Source: Clostridiales bacterium
Lineage (GTDB): Bacteria; Bacillota; Clostridia; Christensenellales; Pumilibacteraceae
Assembly: GCA_029066805.1 (NCBI GenBank)
Contig: JAIEFT010000015.1
Coordinates: 1-62,070, forward strand
Reading direction: 5' to 3'
DNA length: 62,070 bases
The position numbers were made by a program, and so were the translations under genes. This document shows positions 6,937 to 15,397 of this stretch, piece by piece. Under the pieces are notes generated by a model. It did not search any database, was not told the origin of the DNA, and worked only from the letters and a program-made list of their open reading frames with translations. Position 1 is the first letter of the stretch. The number at the start of each line of letters is the position of its first letter.

Positions 6937-8151
6937 ATGAAACAAAACGTATTCGACACACTTGACGCACGCGGGTTTATCAAACAAACGGTGTACAAGG
7001 ACGAGCTGTATAAACTTTTGGGCTCGCAGTCGGTCACGTTTTATTGTGGGTTCGATCCGACGGCGGACAGCCTTCATATCGGGCACTTCATACCGCTTAT
7101 GGCGGCGTCCATCATGCAAAAGGCGGGGCACAAGCCCATTCTTCTTGTCGGCGGCGGCACCGCTATGGTCGGCGATCCGTCGGGGCGCAACGATATGCGA
7201 CAGATGATGACGCGCGAAACCGTGGAAGGCTACGTCGCAAAAATCAAGCCGCAGCTTGAGCGGTTTGTAAGCTTCGATGGCGAAAACGCGGCGGTCATAG
7301 TCAATAATGCCGATTGGCTGTGCAATCTCAACTATATAGACTTTTTGCGCAAGTACGGCGCGTATCTTTCGGTCAACAAAATGCTCACCGCCGACTGCTT
7401 CAAAACGCGGCTCGAGAAAGGCTTGAGCTTTTTGGAATTCAACTATATGCCCATGCAGGCGTACGACTTTTTGCGCCTGTTTTCGGATTACAATTGCATA
7501 CTGGAAATCGGCGGCAACGATCAGTGGAGCAATATTCTTGCAGGTGCCGACTTTATTCGACGTGTGGAGCGCAAGGACGCCTACGCGCTCACCTGCACGC
7601 TGCTCGAAACCAAAGACGGCAAAAAGATGGGCAAGACCCAAAAGGGCGCGCTGTGGCTTGACGCGAACAAAACCACGCCGTACGAGATGTACCAGTACTT
7701 CCGCAACGTGGACGACGAGGAAGTGGAAAACTGCTTGCGGCTTTTGACGTATATTGATTTGGACGAAATTAAGGAAATTTGCGCGCATCGCGACGAGCGC
7801 ATAAACAACGCCAAAAAGCGCCTTGCGTACGAGGTTGTCAAGATCATCCACGGCGAAGCCGCGGCTGTCGATGCGCAAGCTAAGGCGCAAGCGGCGTTTG
7901 AGGGCGGTGCGTCCGAAATGCCCACCGTCACGATAAACGCAAACGGCGAAAGCGGCTTGTTGGACGTTATGGTGGCGTGCAAGGTGTGTGCGTCCAAGGG
8001 CGAGGCGCGTAGGCTCATAGAGGGCGGCGGCGTTAAGATAGACGATAAAAAGGTGGACAACGTCACGGGCAAGATAGGCGACTACACCGACAAAACCGAG
8101 TTCGTTTTATGCAAGGGCAAAAAGGTTCGCCTAAAAGTAATATTGCAATGA
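6937..8151 (+). CDS. tyrS: tyrosyl-tRNA synthetase
   Basis: A 404-residue class I aminoacyl-tRNA synthetase that charges tRNA-Tyr in the cytosol. The Rossmann fold carries HIGH (47-50, in DSLHIGHFIP) and the KMSKS-equivalent KMGKT (230-234). Tyrosine binding is shown by YDFLRLF and GGNDQWSNI. A C-terminal S4 RNA-binding domain (~340-404) contains the typical ASKGEARRLIEGGGVKI. Full length. AGGAG lies before the ATG at 6937. Its stop overlaps the start of the YigZ gene (ATGA), so the two are translationally coupled. Confidence 0.97.
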   Translation: MKQNVFDTLDARGFIKQTVYKDELYKLLGSQSVTFYCGFDPTADSLHIGHFIPLMAASIMQKAGHKPILLVGGGTAMVGDPSGRNDMRQMMTRETVEGYVAKIKPQLERFVSFDGENAAVIVNNADWLCNLNYIDFLRKYGAYLSVNKMLTADCFKTRLEKGLSFLEFNYMPMQAYDFLRLFSDYNCILEIGGNDQWSNILAGADFIRRVERKDAYALTCTLLETKDGKKMGKTQKGALWLDANKTTPYEMYQYFRNVDDEEVENCLRLLTYIDLDEIKEICAHRDERINNAKKRLAYEVVKIIHGEAAAVDAQAKAQAAFEGGASEMPTVTINANGESGLLDVMVACKVCASKGEARRLIEGGGVKIDDKKVDNVTGKIGDYTDKTEFVLCKGKKVRLKVILQ

Positions 8152-8756
8152 TAGTTTGCGTCAACGAAGGCGAAAGAGAGCTTGTTATTAAGCGTTCGCG
8201 GTTTATAGCAATATCGCGGCACATAGAAGCGCGCGATGACGTTAATGCAATGATAGACGCGCTCAAGTCCGAGCATGTGGGCGCAAGGCATATATGCTAC
8301 GGCTATATCGCCGACGAAAAGGGTGATGATTTCGGTTACGACGACAACGGTGAGCCGACGGGCACGGCGGGAAAGCCGATATATTCGGCGATAGCTGCGG
8401 CGGACGCACGAAAGACTTGTATTGCCGTCGTGCGTTACTTCGGCGGAATCAAGCTTGGTGCGGGCGGGCTGACAAGAGCGTATCGCGAGAGCGCGGCAGA
8501 GCTTATTGCGGAAGTCGGCGTGAGCAAGGCGGAAAAGTACGCCGTAGTCGAAATGTGTTGCGGAAATGAGGCGTACAAGCGCGCAAATGCCGTTCTGCGC
8601 GGTTTAAACTGCACGATCCTACAAATACGTTACGAGAGCAATGTGACGTGCACGGTGCTTGTAATGGCGTCAAAATTATCGGAGCTTACAAAGACGTTGG
8701 ACTTTCTTAAAGCCGAGTACGCGGTTGTAGGCGAGCGGTATGTGGCTGTAGAATGA
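8148..8756 (+). CDS. YigZ/IMPACT family protein
   Basis: A 202-residue cytosolic protein of the UPF0029 (Impact N-terminal) family with a C-terminal DUF1949 domain (~135-200). The signature is seen in KRSRFIAISRHI, HICYGYIADEKGDDFGYDDNGEPTGTAGKPI and VVRYFGGIKLGAGGLTRAY. Bacterial members are nearly universal in Firmicutes, but their function is not settled. The start at 8148 overlaps the tyrS stop as ATGA and matches the usual N-terminus; the longer frame from 8109 lies inside tyrS. Confidence 0.93.
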   Translation: MIVCVNEGERELVIKRSRFIAISRHIEARDDVNAMIDALKSEHVGARHICYGYIADEKGDDFGYDDNGEPTGTAGKPIYSAIAAADARKTCIAVVRYFGGIKLGAGGLTRAYRESAAELIAEVGVSKAEKYAVVEMCCGNEAYKRANAVLRGLNCTILQIRYESNVTCTVLVMASKLSELTKTLDFLKAEYAVVGERYVAVE

Positions 8757-8772
8757 AGAATTGGAAGTGATT

Positions 8773-9726
8773 ATGCAAGCGGAATACATCATCAAACAAA
8801 TAAAAAGCGTGTGCGGACTGGACGTTACCGAAACGGCAACTCCGGATATCGTTCCGGATGGCGGCGTTTTGTGCGATAGGGAAAACGACATCACTGTTTT
8901 TACGGTCGTTTGCGACGGAAAGACGTATTCTTTCAAGCTGCAAGGTTCTACAATTTATCAGGAGATGATGGCTGCGCTTGCTCGCGTATATGTTTTAGCG
9001 GTTATATCCAATTCGCCTAAAAATCCGATTTGTGAATTTTTGCGTGGGACGGGCGGCGTGCCGCATGGCGTACATGTCGGCAAGTCCGATTATTTCGTTT
9101 TCGCCGTATACAGCGCGGCGGGCAACAGCAATGTTACCGATTATTTGATGACAATGGCGGACGAGTGTGATTTTGTAGCCGATATGGCGGACGGAATAAC
9201 CGCGCTGTGCAAGGAGACTGGCAACGACGCCGACTACCGTTCGGCGGGCGAGTTTGCCGCAGTACTTAAAGAGAATTTGTCCGAAGAGATTAAGGAGCAG
9301 GTAAAGATAGGCGTTGGCGGTGTTGCGCACGGCGTATCCGAGCTGCCCAAATATTATGCGTATGCAAAAGCCGCACTGGTCGGCGGTGCGGAGTTCGATC
9401 CTCTGTCCGATATATATTCCTACAAGGAATACGCGCTGATAAAGTCGCTTTCAGCGCTGACTGCTGCGGATAAAGAACGATACGTAAAAACCGTGCTTGA
9501 CAGGTCGTACCGCGAGGTTCTGTCCGACGCAGAGCTCATGACGGCAGCGGACGCATTTATAAAACACTCGCTCAACATTTCCGAAGCGAGCAGGCATATG
9601 TACGTTCACCGCAACACGCTGATATACAGACTTGACAAGATCGAGCGACTCACCGGACTTAACATTCGCAATTTCAACGACGCAATGACCTTCCGTATAG
9701 CATGCTTAGTCTATAAGATGCTATGA
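8773..9726 (+). CDS. PucR/CdaR-type transcriptional regulator
   Basis: A 317-residue protein. The C-terminal ~60 residues are a PucR-type HTH (FIKHSLNISEASRHMYVHRNTLIYRLDKIERLTGLNIRNF, described in pieces: SEASRHMYVHRNTL is the recognition part). The middle resembles the GGDEF-like CdaR domain; the N-terminal 130 residues show no familiar motif. Such regulators often sense purines or sugar acids, but the ligand here is unknown. I choose ATG 8773 over the TTG at 8761 because GGAAG sits 5-6 bases before it. It closes the tyrS-yigZ run and its end overlaps the convergent small gene by 6 bases. Confidence 0.85.
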   Translation: MQAEYIIKQIKSVCGLDVTETATPDIVPDGGVLCDRENDITVFTVVCDGKTYSFKLQGSTIYQEMMAALARVYVLAVISNSPKNPICEFLRGTGGVPHGVHVGKSDYFVFAVYSAAGNSNVTDYLMTMADECDFVADMADGITALCKETGNDADYRSAGEFAAVLKENLSEEIKEQVKIGVGGVAHGVSELPKYYAYAKAALVGGAEFDPLSDIYSYKEYALIKSLSALTAADKERYVKTVLDRSYREVLSDAELMTAADAFIKHSLNISEASRHMYVHRNTLIYRLDKIERLTGLNIRNFNDAMTFRIACLVYKML

Positions 9727-9954
9727 CCGTTTTGTGCTGAAATATTTAATAATCAACCCGAGCGTTTGGGCGGGAATAAGCTTTTTGAGCGTCGCGTACA
9801 GATCGATACGCGGCGTTTTTTTGCTGTCGTACATTTGCGAGATAAGCGTACCTATTGTGGACGGGTCGGGGTTTTCTGTAAGCTTTAAAAGGGCTTGTTC
9901 TTTTTCGCCAAGCCTGCCTTTTAATAACAGCGGAAGCATTTGTTTTAAATCCAT
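9721..9954 (-). CDS. small unknown protein (77 aa)
   Basis: A 77-residue soluble, largely helical protein (MDLKQMLPLLLKGRLGEKEQALLKL). It has a clear AAAGGAG site before its ATG, which argues that it is real. I do not recognise the family. It contains LTENPDPSTIGTLISQMYDSKKTPR and ends KYFSTKRS. The last 6 bases overlap the end of the PucR-type gene. It is divergent from another small unknown gene at 10046, 91 bases away. Confidence 0.65.
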   Translation of the reverse strand: MDLKQMLPLLLKGRLGEKEQALLKLTENPDPSTIGTLISQMYDSKKTPRIDLYATLKKLIPAQTLGLIIKYFSTKRS

Positions 9955-10045
9955 GGTTTACTCCTTTAGCCATAGTGGATTCGGGCGCACTATTGCTCAC
10001 ATTTCACGACTTTCACTCATACAATAATCGCGTGGAGGATATTTT

Positions 10046-10321
10046 ATGCGCAGTATAAAGGATTTCGGTCGCGAGGATAGTAAAAATGAGAACGACAATC
10101 GCACGTTACGGGACGAGGTGCAGGCGGTCGCGAACAAGTATGTCGGAAAAAGCGAGGAGGAACTGCTCCGCGCGCTCCGCCAAAACGTAGCCGAGGCAAA
10201 GCGCAACGGCACGTTCTCCGAAGAACAGCTCGACGGCTTTGTATCGCTTGTATCGTCCGGACTCGACGATATCGCGCGGCAAAGGCTGAACGCGCTTGTC
10301 GAGATGATCAAGGCTGAGTGA
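10046..10321 (+). CDS. small unknown helical protein (91 aa)
   Basis: A 91-residue, highly charged protein predicted to be all helix (KSEEELLRALRQNVAEAKRNG, SEEQLDGFVSLVSSGLDDIARQRLNALVEMI). GGAGG stands before the ATG. There is no membrane segment and I know no family name for it. It is divergent from the 77-residue gene at 9721-9954, and the shared 91-base gap should hold both promoters. The pairing suggests a small functional unit, but the function is unknown. Confidence 0.65.
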   Translation: MRSIKDFGREDSKNENDNRTLRDEVQAVANKYVGKSEEELLRALRQNVAEAKRNGTFSEEQLDGFVSLVSSGLDDIARQRLNALVEMIKAE

Positions 10322-10330
10322 TCGGCGTAA

Positions 10331-11452
10331 TTACCGACAAATTTCGCGTATTGCTTTAACAAAAAACTCCACTTCGTTCATGCTGTTGTGGTAGGAGAGC
10401 GACGCACGCACCGCGCCGCTTTCCAGCGTGCCTAAAAACGAATGGCACAGCGGTGCACAGTGCAGTCCGCACCGCACGGCAATGTCGTATTGCTCATTGA
10501 GGATGTTGCCGACGGCGGCGGCGTTCAGTTTTGCTAGGTTAAAGCACACTATATTCGGCAGCGTACTGTACTTGCCGTAAATCTTGACGCCTGCAATTTT
10601 GCTTAACTCGGTGCGCAAAGTATCGCCGCAAACGGCGAGGTTTCGTTTTGAGTTGAGCGATAGTCTTTGGTAATGCGTTATTGCGGCAATCAACGCAAAT
10701 ATCGAATTTACGGGCAGTGTGCCGCTTTCAAATCCTTCGGGGAAGTCTTTGGGTTGAGATAGCGCTTGCGACGCAGTGCCTGTGCCGCCGAATCTAAACG
10801 GCAAAAGCTGGCTATCGCCGCGCACGCACAGACAGCCCAAGCCCTGCGGTCCGTGCAGTCCCTTGTGCGGGGAAAAGCACAGGTAGTTGCACCCGATTTC
10901 GCGCATGTTAACGTCGAGATATCCGACGGACTGTGCGCCGTCAATAAGGTACGGTATGCCGTGCCGTCGCGCTATACAGCCTATCTGCGTTACCGGTGCG
11001 ACCGTGCCTGTAACGTTTGACGCATGGTTAACTGCAATCAGATATGTATTGGGACGGATAGCGCGCTCTATATCGGCAGGGTCGATCACGCCGTGCGTAT
11101 TAGGACGGACGGCGGTGTACTCAACGTTCATGCGCCTATTCAACTCTGTTATAGGGCGGAGCGTGCTGTTATGCTCGTAAATAGTGGTCACTATATGGCC
11201 GTTAGGCTTAGCTGTGCCGAACAGCACTGTGTTGAGCGCGTCGGTGCAATTGAATGTGAATGCCACATCGTCGCATGCGGTAAGGTTTTTAACGGCTTTT
11301 CGCGCCTCGTAAACGATTTGTGCGGCTTTGATAGCGGCGGAATGACTGCCGCGCCCGGCATTGGCGCACAGGCTTTTCAGTGCGTAAGATTCGGCTTTGA
11401 TTACGCACTCGGGTTTGATAATAGTAGTTGCGGCGTTGTCGAAATAAATCAT
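10331..11452 (-). CDS. cysteine desulfurase family aminotransferase (class V)
   Basis: A 373-residue PLP enzyme of the IscS/SufS/Csd superfamily. It opens with IYFDNAATT, binds PLP through the lysine in SPHKGLHGPQG and has the family's DGAQS segment. A cysteine lies in the C-terminal loop VRCGLHCAPLCH, which fits the Csd-like branch that converts cysteine to alanine plus enzyme-bound sulfur (or acts on selenocysteine). It is cytosolic. GGGAG precedes ATG 11452 at 11 bases; the upstream GTG has its purines too close. It is divergent from a DUF3343 gene, which matches the known pairing in putative sulfur/selenium relay loci. Confidence 0.88.
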   Translation of the reverse strand: MIYFDNAATTIIKPECVIKAESYALKSLCANAGRGSHSAAIKAAQIVYEARKAVKNLTACDDVAFTFNCTDALNTVLFGTAKPNGHIVTTIYEHNSTLRPITELNRRMNVEYTAVRPNTHGVIDPADIERAIRPNTYLIAVNHASNVTGTVAPVTQIGCIARRHGIPYLIDGAQSVGYLDVNMREIGCNYLCFSPHKGLHGPQGLGCLCVRGDSQLLPFRFGGTGTASQALSQPKDFPEGFESGTLPVNSIFALIAAITHYQRLSLNSKRNLAVCGDTLRTELSKIAGVKIYGKYSTLPNIVCFNLAKLNAAAVGNILNEQYDIAVRCGLHCAPLCHSFLGTLESGAVRASLSYHNSMNEVEFFVKAIREICR

Positions 11453-11477
11453 GACAGAAAACACTCCCGATACATAT

Positions 11478-11523
11478 AACGGAATAAGACCGCTTTAATC
11501 AATGCAAAAACGGAATGAGACCG
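11478..11523. repeat. pair of 15-bp direct repeats, candidate operator
   Basis: AACGGAATAAGACCG (11478-11492) and AACGGAATGAGACCG (11509-11523) differ at one base and are 31 bp apart, three helical turns. They lie in the divergent promoter region of the desulfurase and DUF3343 genes, so a regulator could bind both copies on one face of the helix. Confidence 0.5.
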
Positions 11524-11579
11524 TTATTAGTAAATGCGAAATTTGGCGGTTTAGAACTATTAAGAGGAAATTATAGCGT

Positions 11580-11831
11580 ATGAATTACATTTTTTCGTTT
11601 TCTTCCAGAAACAGCGCGCTTAGATTTGCCGACGCAGTGGCGGCGGTCGGCGGAAACGTCAAGCTGATAAATGCGCCTATGAACGGTTCGGGTTGCGGAC
11701 TCGCAGTCCGTTGCTCCGACTACAAGCTATGCCAAAGCGTACTCAATTGCGGACACTATGCGGCATTACGCGAGATTTACGCGTACGACGGTCAAACATA
11801 TAAATCACTTTATAAGCAGGGTAATTATTGA
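11580..11831 (+). CDS. DUF3343 family putative sulfur/selenium carrier protein
   Basis: An 83-residue cytosolic protein of the DUF3343 family. It shows the usual N-terminal strand (NYIFSFSSRNSALRFADAV), the INAPMNGSGCGLAVRC loop whose cysteines could carry persulfide or selenium, and a short C-terminus. AGAGGAA precedes the ATG. Genes of this family commonly lie beside class V aminotransferases and selenium-metabolism genes, as here. No selD or selA is in this window, so the cargo is an inference. Confidence 0.8.
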   Translation: MNYIFSFSSRNSALRFADAVAAVGGNVKLINAPMNGSGCGLAVRCSDYKLCQSVLNCGHYAALREIYAYDGQTYKSLYKQGNY

Positions 11832-11837
11832 AAAACC

Positions 11838-11866
11838 TTTACATTTTACAGATATTGTGGTAGAAT
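11838..11866 (+). promoter_or_regulatory. promoter upstream of nth
   Basis: TTTACA (11838-11843), a 17-bp spacer and TAGAAT (11861-11866) lie about 65 bases before the nth start. It could drive the whole nth-obgE-nadD run. Confidence 0.6.
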
Positions 11867-11932
11867 GTATGTGAGCAAGTTTTGCTTGCTTGCTTTTTTA
11901 GTGCCCAATATGCAGAAACGGTTATATCACAC

Positions 11933-12559
11933 ATGACAGACCAACTACTCGAAAAACTTAAAACCACTTATCCGGACGCGTGCTGCGAACTGGAATACGG
12001 CAATGATTTTGAGCTGCTTATTTCGGTTATACTAAGTGCACAGTGTACGGACAAGCGCGTCAATCAGGTCACGCGCAAATTGTTTGCTGTAGCTAACACG
12101 CCTAAAGCATTTTGCGATATGCCGATAGAAACTCTGGAGGAACATATCAAAAGCTGCGGACTGTACAAGAACAAATCGGCAAACATCAAAAAGTGCTGTC
12201 AGGATATCGTGGAAAAGTACGACGGACAAGTCCCGCGCACTATGGACGGACTGTTATCGCTTGCCGGCGTGGGCAGAAAGACCGCTAACGTTATGCTGAG
12301 TGTGGCGTATGGTCAGCCTGCAATAGCGGTGGATACTCATGTGTTTCGCGTGGCAAACAGGTTAGGGCTTACGCGCGGCAAAACGCCCGACGAGGTAGAG
12401 AAGGATTTATGCGCTGCGTTCAAGCCCGAAGATTACCGCGACGTACACTTCTTGCTCATTCGGCACGGAAGAGATTGCTGCCATGCTCGCACGCCCGACT
12501 GTGAGGGCTGTGTTGTAAAGGAGCATTGTCCGCACGGAATTTCATACGCTAAATTGTAG
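11933..12559 (+). CDS. nth: endonuclease III
   Basis: A 208-residue DNA glycosylase/AP lyase that removes oxidised pyrimidines in base-excision repair. It has the helix-hairpin-helix with catalytic lysine (LAGVGRKTANV), the catalytic aspartate (AVDTHVFRVANRLGL) and a C-terminal [4Fe-4S] cluster with spacing C-x6-C-x2-C-x5-C (CHARTPDCEGCVVKEHC). The upstream frame extends to 11882, but homology begins at MTDQLLEKL, so I start at 11933. It is first in the run leading to obgE. Confidence 0.96.
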   Translation: MTDQLLEKLKTTYPDACCELEYGNDFELLISVILSAQCTDKRVNQVTRKLFAVANTPKAFCDMPIETLEEHIKSCGLYKNKSANIKKCCQDIVEKYDGQVPRTMDGLLSLAGVGRKTANVMLSVAYGQPAIAVDTHVFRVANRLGLTRGKTPDEVEKDLCAAFKPEDYRDVHFLLIRHGRDCCHARTPDCEGCVVKEHCPHGISYAKL

Positions 12560-12577
12560 TAAAATCAGTAGGTTAAT

Positions 12578-13828
12578 ATGTTTATAGACAGAGCAAAAAT
12601 ATATATCAAAGCAGGCGACGGCGGCGACGGCTGTACGTCGTTCTATACGGAAAAGTATGTGCCCAACGGCGGTCCGGACGGCGGCGACGGCGGTGACGGC
12701 GGCAGTGTTATTTTCAAGGTAAATCCCAACGCTGCGTCGCTGTCTGAGTTTCGGTTCGGCAAGCATTACCGCGCGGAAAACGGAAGCAACGGTTCGGGCA
12801 AAAACCGTCATGGCAAAAACGGCGGCGATCTGATTTTGTACGTGCCGCGCGGCACGGTCGTGCGCGACGAGCAGTCCAATTGTATAATCGCGGACATGTT
12901 TTACCCCGACGACAGCGTAGTCGTTCTAAAAGGCGGCATAGGCGGCAAGGGCAACGCGCGGTTCAAATCGTCTAGGAGACAAGCTCCCGGATTCAGTCAA
13001 AAAGGCGAGCCGACAAAGGAACGTTCCATTGTATTGGAGCTAAAAACAATAGCCGACGTGGGGCTTGCGGGACTGCCTAATGCAGGCAAATCGACGCTGC
13101 TATCGGTGTTGACAGGCGCAAATCCCAAAATAGCAAATTATCCGTTCACCACGCTCACGCCCAATCTCGGCGTGTGCTATGTGGACGAGAGTTCATTCAC
13201 CGTCGCGGACATACCGGGACTTATCGAGGGCGCGGCGGACGGCGCGGGACTTGGTCACAGATTTTTGCGGCATATAGACCGCACGCGTATAATCGTGCAT
13301 GTTGTGGATATTTCTACGGACGGCGACGCGGTCAAGGATTACGAAACGGTTAATTCAGAGCTGTTCAAGTACAACGAAGAGCTTATGAACGTGCCGCACA
13401 TAATAGCGCTAAACAAAATCGACTGCGCGGAAAAGGAAAAAATCGCGGACTTCCGCAAACGCGTTAACGGCGAAATTTACGAGATAAGCGGAGTCACCCA
13501 CAGCGGGCTGGAAGCTTTATCTCGCGCTATAGCCAAGCGGCTCTCAACTCTTCCGCCTCCGTCGCCGATAGAGTTTGAGCCGTTTGTTTACGAGGAAGCA
13601 GATCCCAATTCCTACGCAATATCGCGTGCGGACGACGGCGCGTTTGTGTTATCCGGCGCGATGATAGAAAAGCTTGCCCGCACCGTGGTATTGGACGATC
13701 GCGACAGCTTTATGTATTTTCAGCGTCGACTTGACGTCAGCGGCGTAACAAAAGCGCTCAAAAAAGCGGGCATCAAAACGGGCGATTTGGTCAGAATACT
13801 TGATACGGAGTTTACTTATGATGAATAA
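12578..13828 (+). CDS. obgE: GTPase ObgE/CgtA
   Basis: A 416-residue ribosome-associated GTPase for large-subunit assembly and stress signalling. The glycine-rich Obg fold covers residues 1-158 (GDGGDGCTSF, PDGGDGGDGG). The G domain has G1 GLPNAGKST, G3 DIPGLIEGA and G4 NKID. A C-terminal OCT domain (~340-416) is present, so it is full length of the Firmicutes type. AGTAGG lies before the ATG. The last 11 bases overlap the start of the nadD fusion, which is consistent with coupled translation. Confidence 0.97.
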   Translation: MFIDRAKIYIKAGDGGDGCTSFYTEKYVPNGGPDGGDGGDGGSVIFKVNPNAASLSEFRFGKHYRAENGSNGSGKNRHGKNGGDLILYVPRGTVVRDEQSNCIIADMFYPDDSVVVLKGGIGGKGNARFKSSRRQAPGFSQKGEPTKERSIVLELKTIADVGLAGLPNAGKSTLLSVLTGANPKIANYPFTTLTPNLGVCYVDESSFTVADIPGLIEGAADGAGLGHRFLRHIDRTRIIVHVVDISTDGDAVKDYETVNSELFKYNEELMNVPHIIALNKIDCAEKEKIADFRKRVNGEIYEISGVTHSGLEALSRAIAKRLSTLPPPSPIEFEPFVYEEADPNSYAISRADDGAFVLSGAMIEKLARTVVLDDRDSFMYFQRRLDVSGVTKALKKAGIKTGDLVRILDTEFTYDE

Positions 13829-15395
13829 TTCGGCAAAATCAGCAAAGATAGCAATTTTCGGCGGCAGCTTCAATCCGCCGCACTTCGGACATGTGGATAT
13901 TGTAAAAAACCTAGAGCGGTACTTCGACCATGTTATAGTCATGCCGTCGTACATTTCGCCGTTCAAAGCAGAACAGCCCGACAGCTCTGCGCGGTTTACT
14001 TTGTGCAAAAAGGTTTTTGCTTCGGAAAAAACCGAGGTCAGCCGATACGAGATAGCAAAAAAGGGCGTGAGTTACAGCGTTGATACAGCCGCGTACTTAG
14101 CTAAGCGCGTTCAAGGAGAACTGTATTGGGTAATCGGCAGCGAGGAAGTAAAACGCCTTGAGCAGTGGCACGAAATTGATAAGCTCAAAATGCTTGTCAC
14201 GTTTTACGTAGTGCCGCGCCCCGGTTACGTATTGGACGAGGCGGTCGTTAAATCGCTGAAAAAGCGTAAAATTAAGATTAAAATCGCCAAGTTTGCAGGA
14301 CTCGATATTTCTTCGACCGAAGCAAAAATCAATATTGCATTCGGCAAACCCAACAAATATTTGCCTTCGGCTGTTTATGCCGCGGTAGAGAAAAAAGGAC
14401 TGTTCAATCCGTACGGCAATTATGCGCGGGACTTGCACGATTACGGACTTAACTACCGCCGTATAGAACACACTTACCGCACGGCGATTCGTGGCGCAGA
14501 GCTTGCCAAGATTTACGGCGCAAACGTTAACGACGCTGTTATTGCGTGTATTTTGCACGACATAGCCAAATCACAAAATCCTGACGATTATATCGGAAAA
14601 GTCGATATCGACGGTTTTCCTGTACAAACCGTGCACGGACCGATAGGCGCATATATAGCAAAAACACGTTACGGTGTTTCGGATGAAATATCACAAGCAA
14701 TCAAGTATCACTCAACCGCGCGTGCAAATATGACTGTACTTGATGAGATTGTGTATCTTGCGGACAAGACCGAGCATGGGCGCAACTACAATTCGCTTGG
14801 GCGCATGCGCGTTTTAAGCAACGGCAACAAAGACGTTGCCATGCTCGAGGCGTTAAAGGAAATACGCAAATTGCAGGAAATCGAACCGTGCACGCTGTCC
14901 GAACTGGCGATAGCATATTATGAGACGCTTGTCGACGCCGATTCGGTATATATGCCGCAAACGGAAATCGAGCAAGCAGAGCAGACGAGCTCGCCTCAAA
15001 AGATAGAACAATCCAAAGAAAAGCCTGTAAAACAGTTTGTATCGACAGGCGACGAGATTAAGGATATCGCGCTTGTTTCAGCTGGCGAGTTGTCGCTCCA
15101 CAAGGCGCGCAATGTTGATATCGTCAGTCTAAACGGCAAGACGATTGTAGCGGATTACTTTGTAATAGCGTCCGCGTCGTCTACCACGGCGGTCAAGGCG
15201 CTCATGGGTTATGTGGAGGACAAGCTAACCAAGCAGTTCGGCATTAATCCCAACAAGCGCGATATAAACGCCGAATGGATCGCTCTCGACTACGGCGGCG
15301 TTATCATTCATATATTCACAGACAAAACACGCGAGTTTTACAACATCGAGCGGCTTTGGGCGGACGGAAGCAATATCGAGCGGTACGAGGACTAA
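13818..15395 (+). CDS. NadD-YqeK-RsfS triple fusion
   Basis: A 525-residue protein carrying three proteins that are usually separate. Residues ~1-200 are nicotinate-nucleotide adenylyltransferase (FGGSFNPPHFGHV with the nucleotidyl-transfer HxGH, and ISSTEAK), the NAD-biosynthesis step that makes deamido-NAD. Residues ~200-375 are a YqeK-type HD hydrolase (HTYRTAIRGAELA, ILHDIAKS, IVYLADKTEHGRNY), in other bacteria a diadenosine-tetraphosphate hydrolase. A glutamine/lysine-rich linker (~378-405) follows. Residues ~411-525 are the ribosome silencing factor RsfS (IVADYFVIASASS, WIALDYGGVIIHIF). GGAG 7 bases before ATG 13818 sets the start. There is no stop between the domains, so this is a genuine fusion. 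Confidence 0.93.
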   Translation: MMNNSAKSAKIAIFGGSFNPPHFGHVDIVKNLERYFDHVIVMPSYISPFKAEQPDSSARFTLCKKVFASEKTEVSRYEIAKKGVSYSVDTAAYLAKRVQGELYWVIGSEEVKRLEQWHEIDKLKMLVTFYVVPRPGYVLDEAVVKSLKKRKIKIKIAKFAGLDISSTEAKINIAFGKPNKYLPSAVYAAVEKKGLFNPYGNYARDLHDYGLNYRRIEHTYRTAIRGAELAKIYGANVNDAVIACILHDIAKSQNPDDYIGKVDIDGFPVQTVHGPIGAYIAKTRYGVSDEISQAIKYHSTARANMTVLDEIVYLADKTEHGRNYNSLGRMRVLSNGNKDVAMLEALKEIRKLQEIEPCTLSELAIAYYETLVDADSVYMPQTEIEQAEQTSSPQKIEQSKEKPVKQFVSTGDEIKDIALVSAGELSLHKARNVDIVSLNGKTIVADYFVIASASSTTAVKALMGYVEDKLTKQFGINPNKRDINAEWIALDYGGVIIHIFTDKTREFYNIERLWADGSNIERYED

Positions 15396-15397
15396 TT

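Noticed and set aside
6845-6937. T-box or riboswitch before tyrS
   Set aside because: The leader after the promoter is only about 25 bases, with no specifier loop or terminator.
7621-7640. Unusual KMGKT signature in tyrosyl-tRNA synthetase
   Set aside because: KxGKT variants of KMSKS are common in bacterial TyrRS.
6853-7890. 345-codon open frame on the minus strand
   Set aside because: It lies opposite tyrS, which has all its catalytic motifs; the reverse frame is basic, low in complexity and has no ribosome-binding site.
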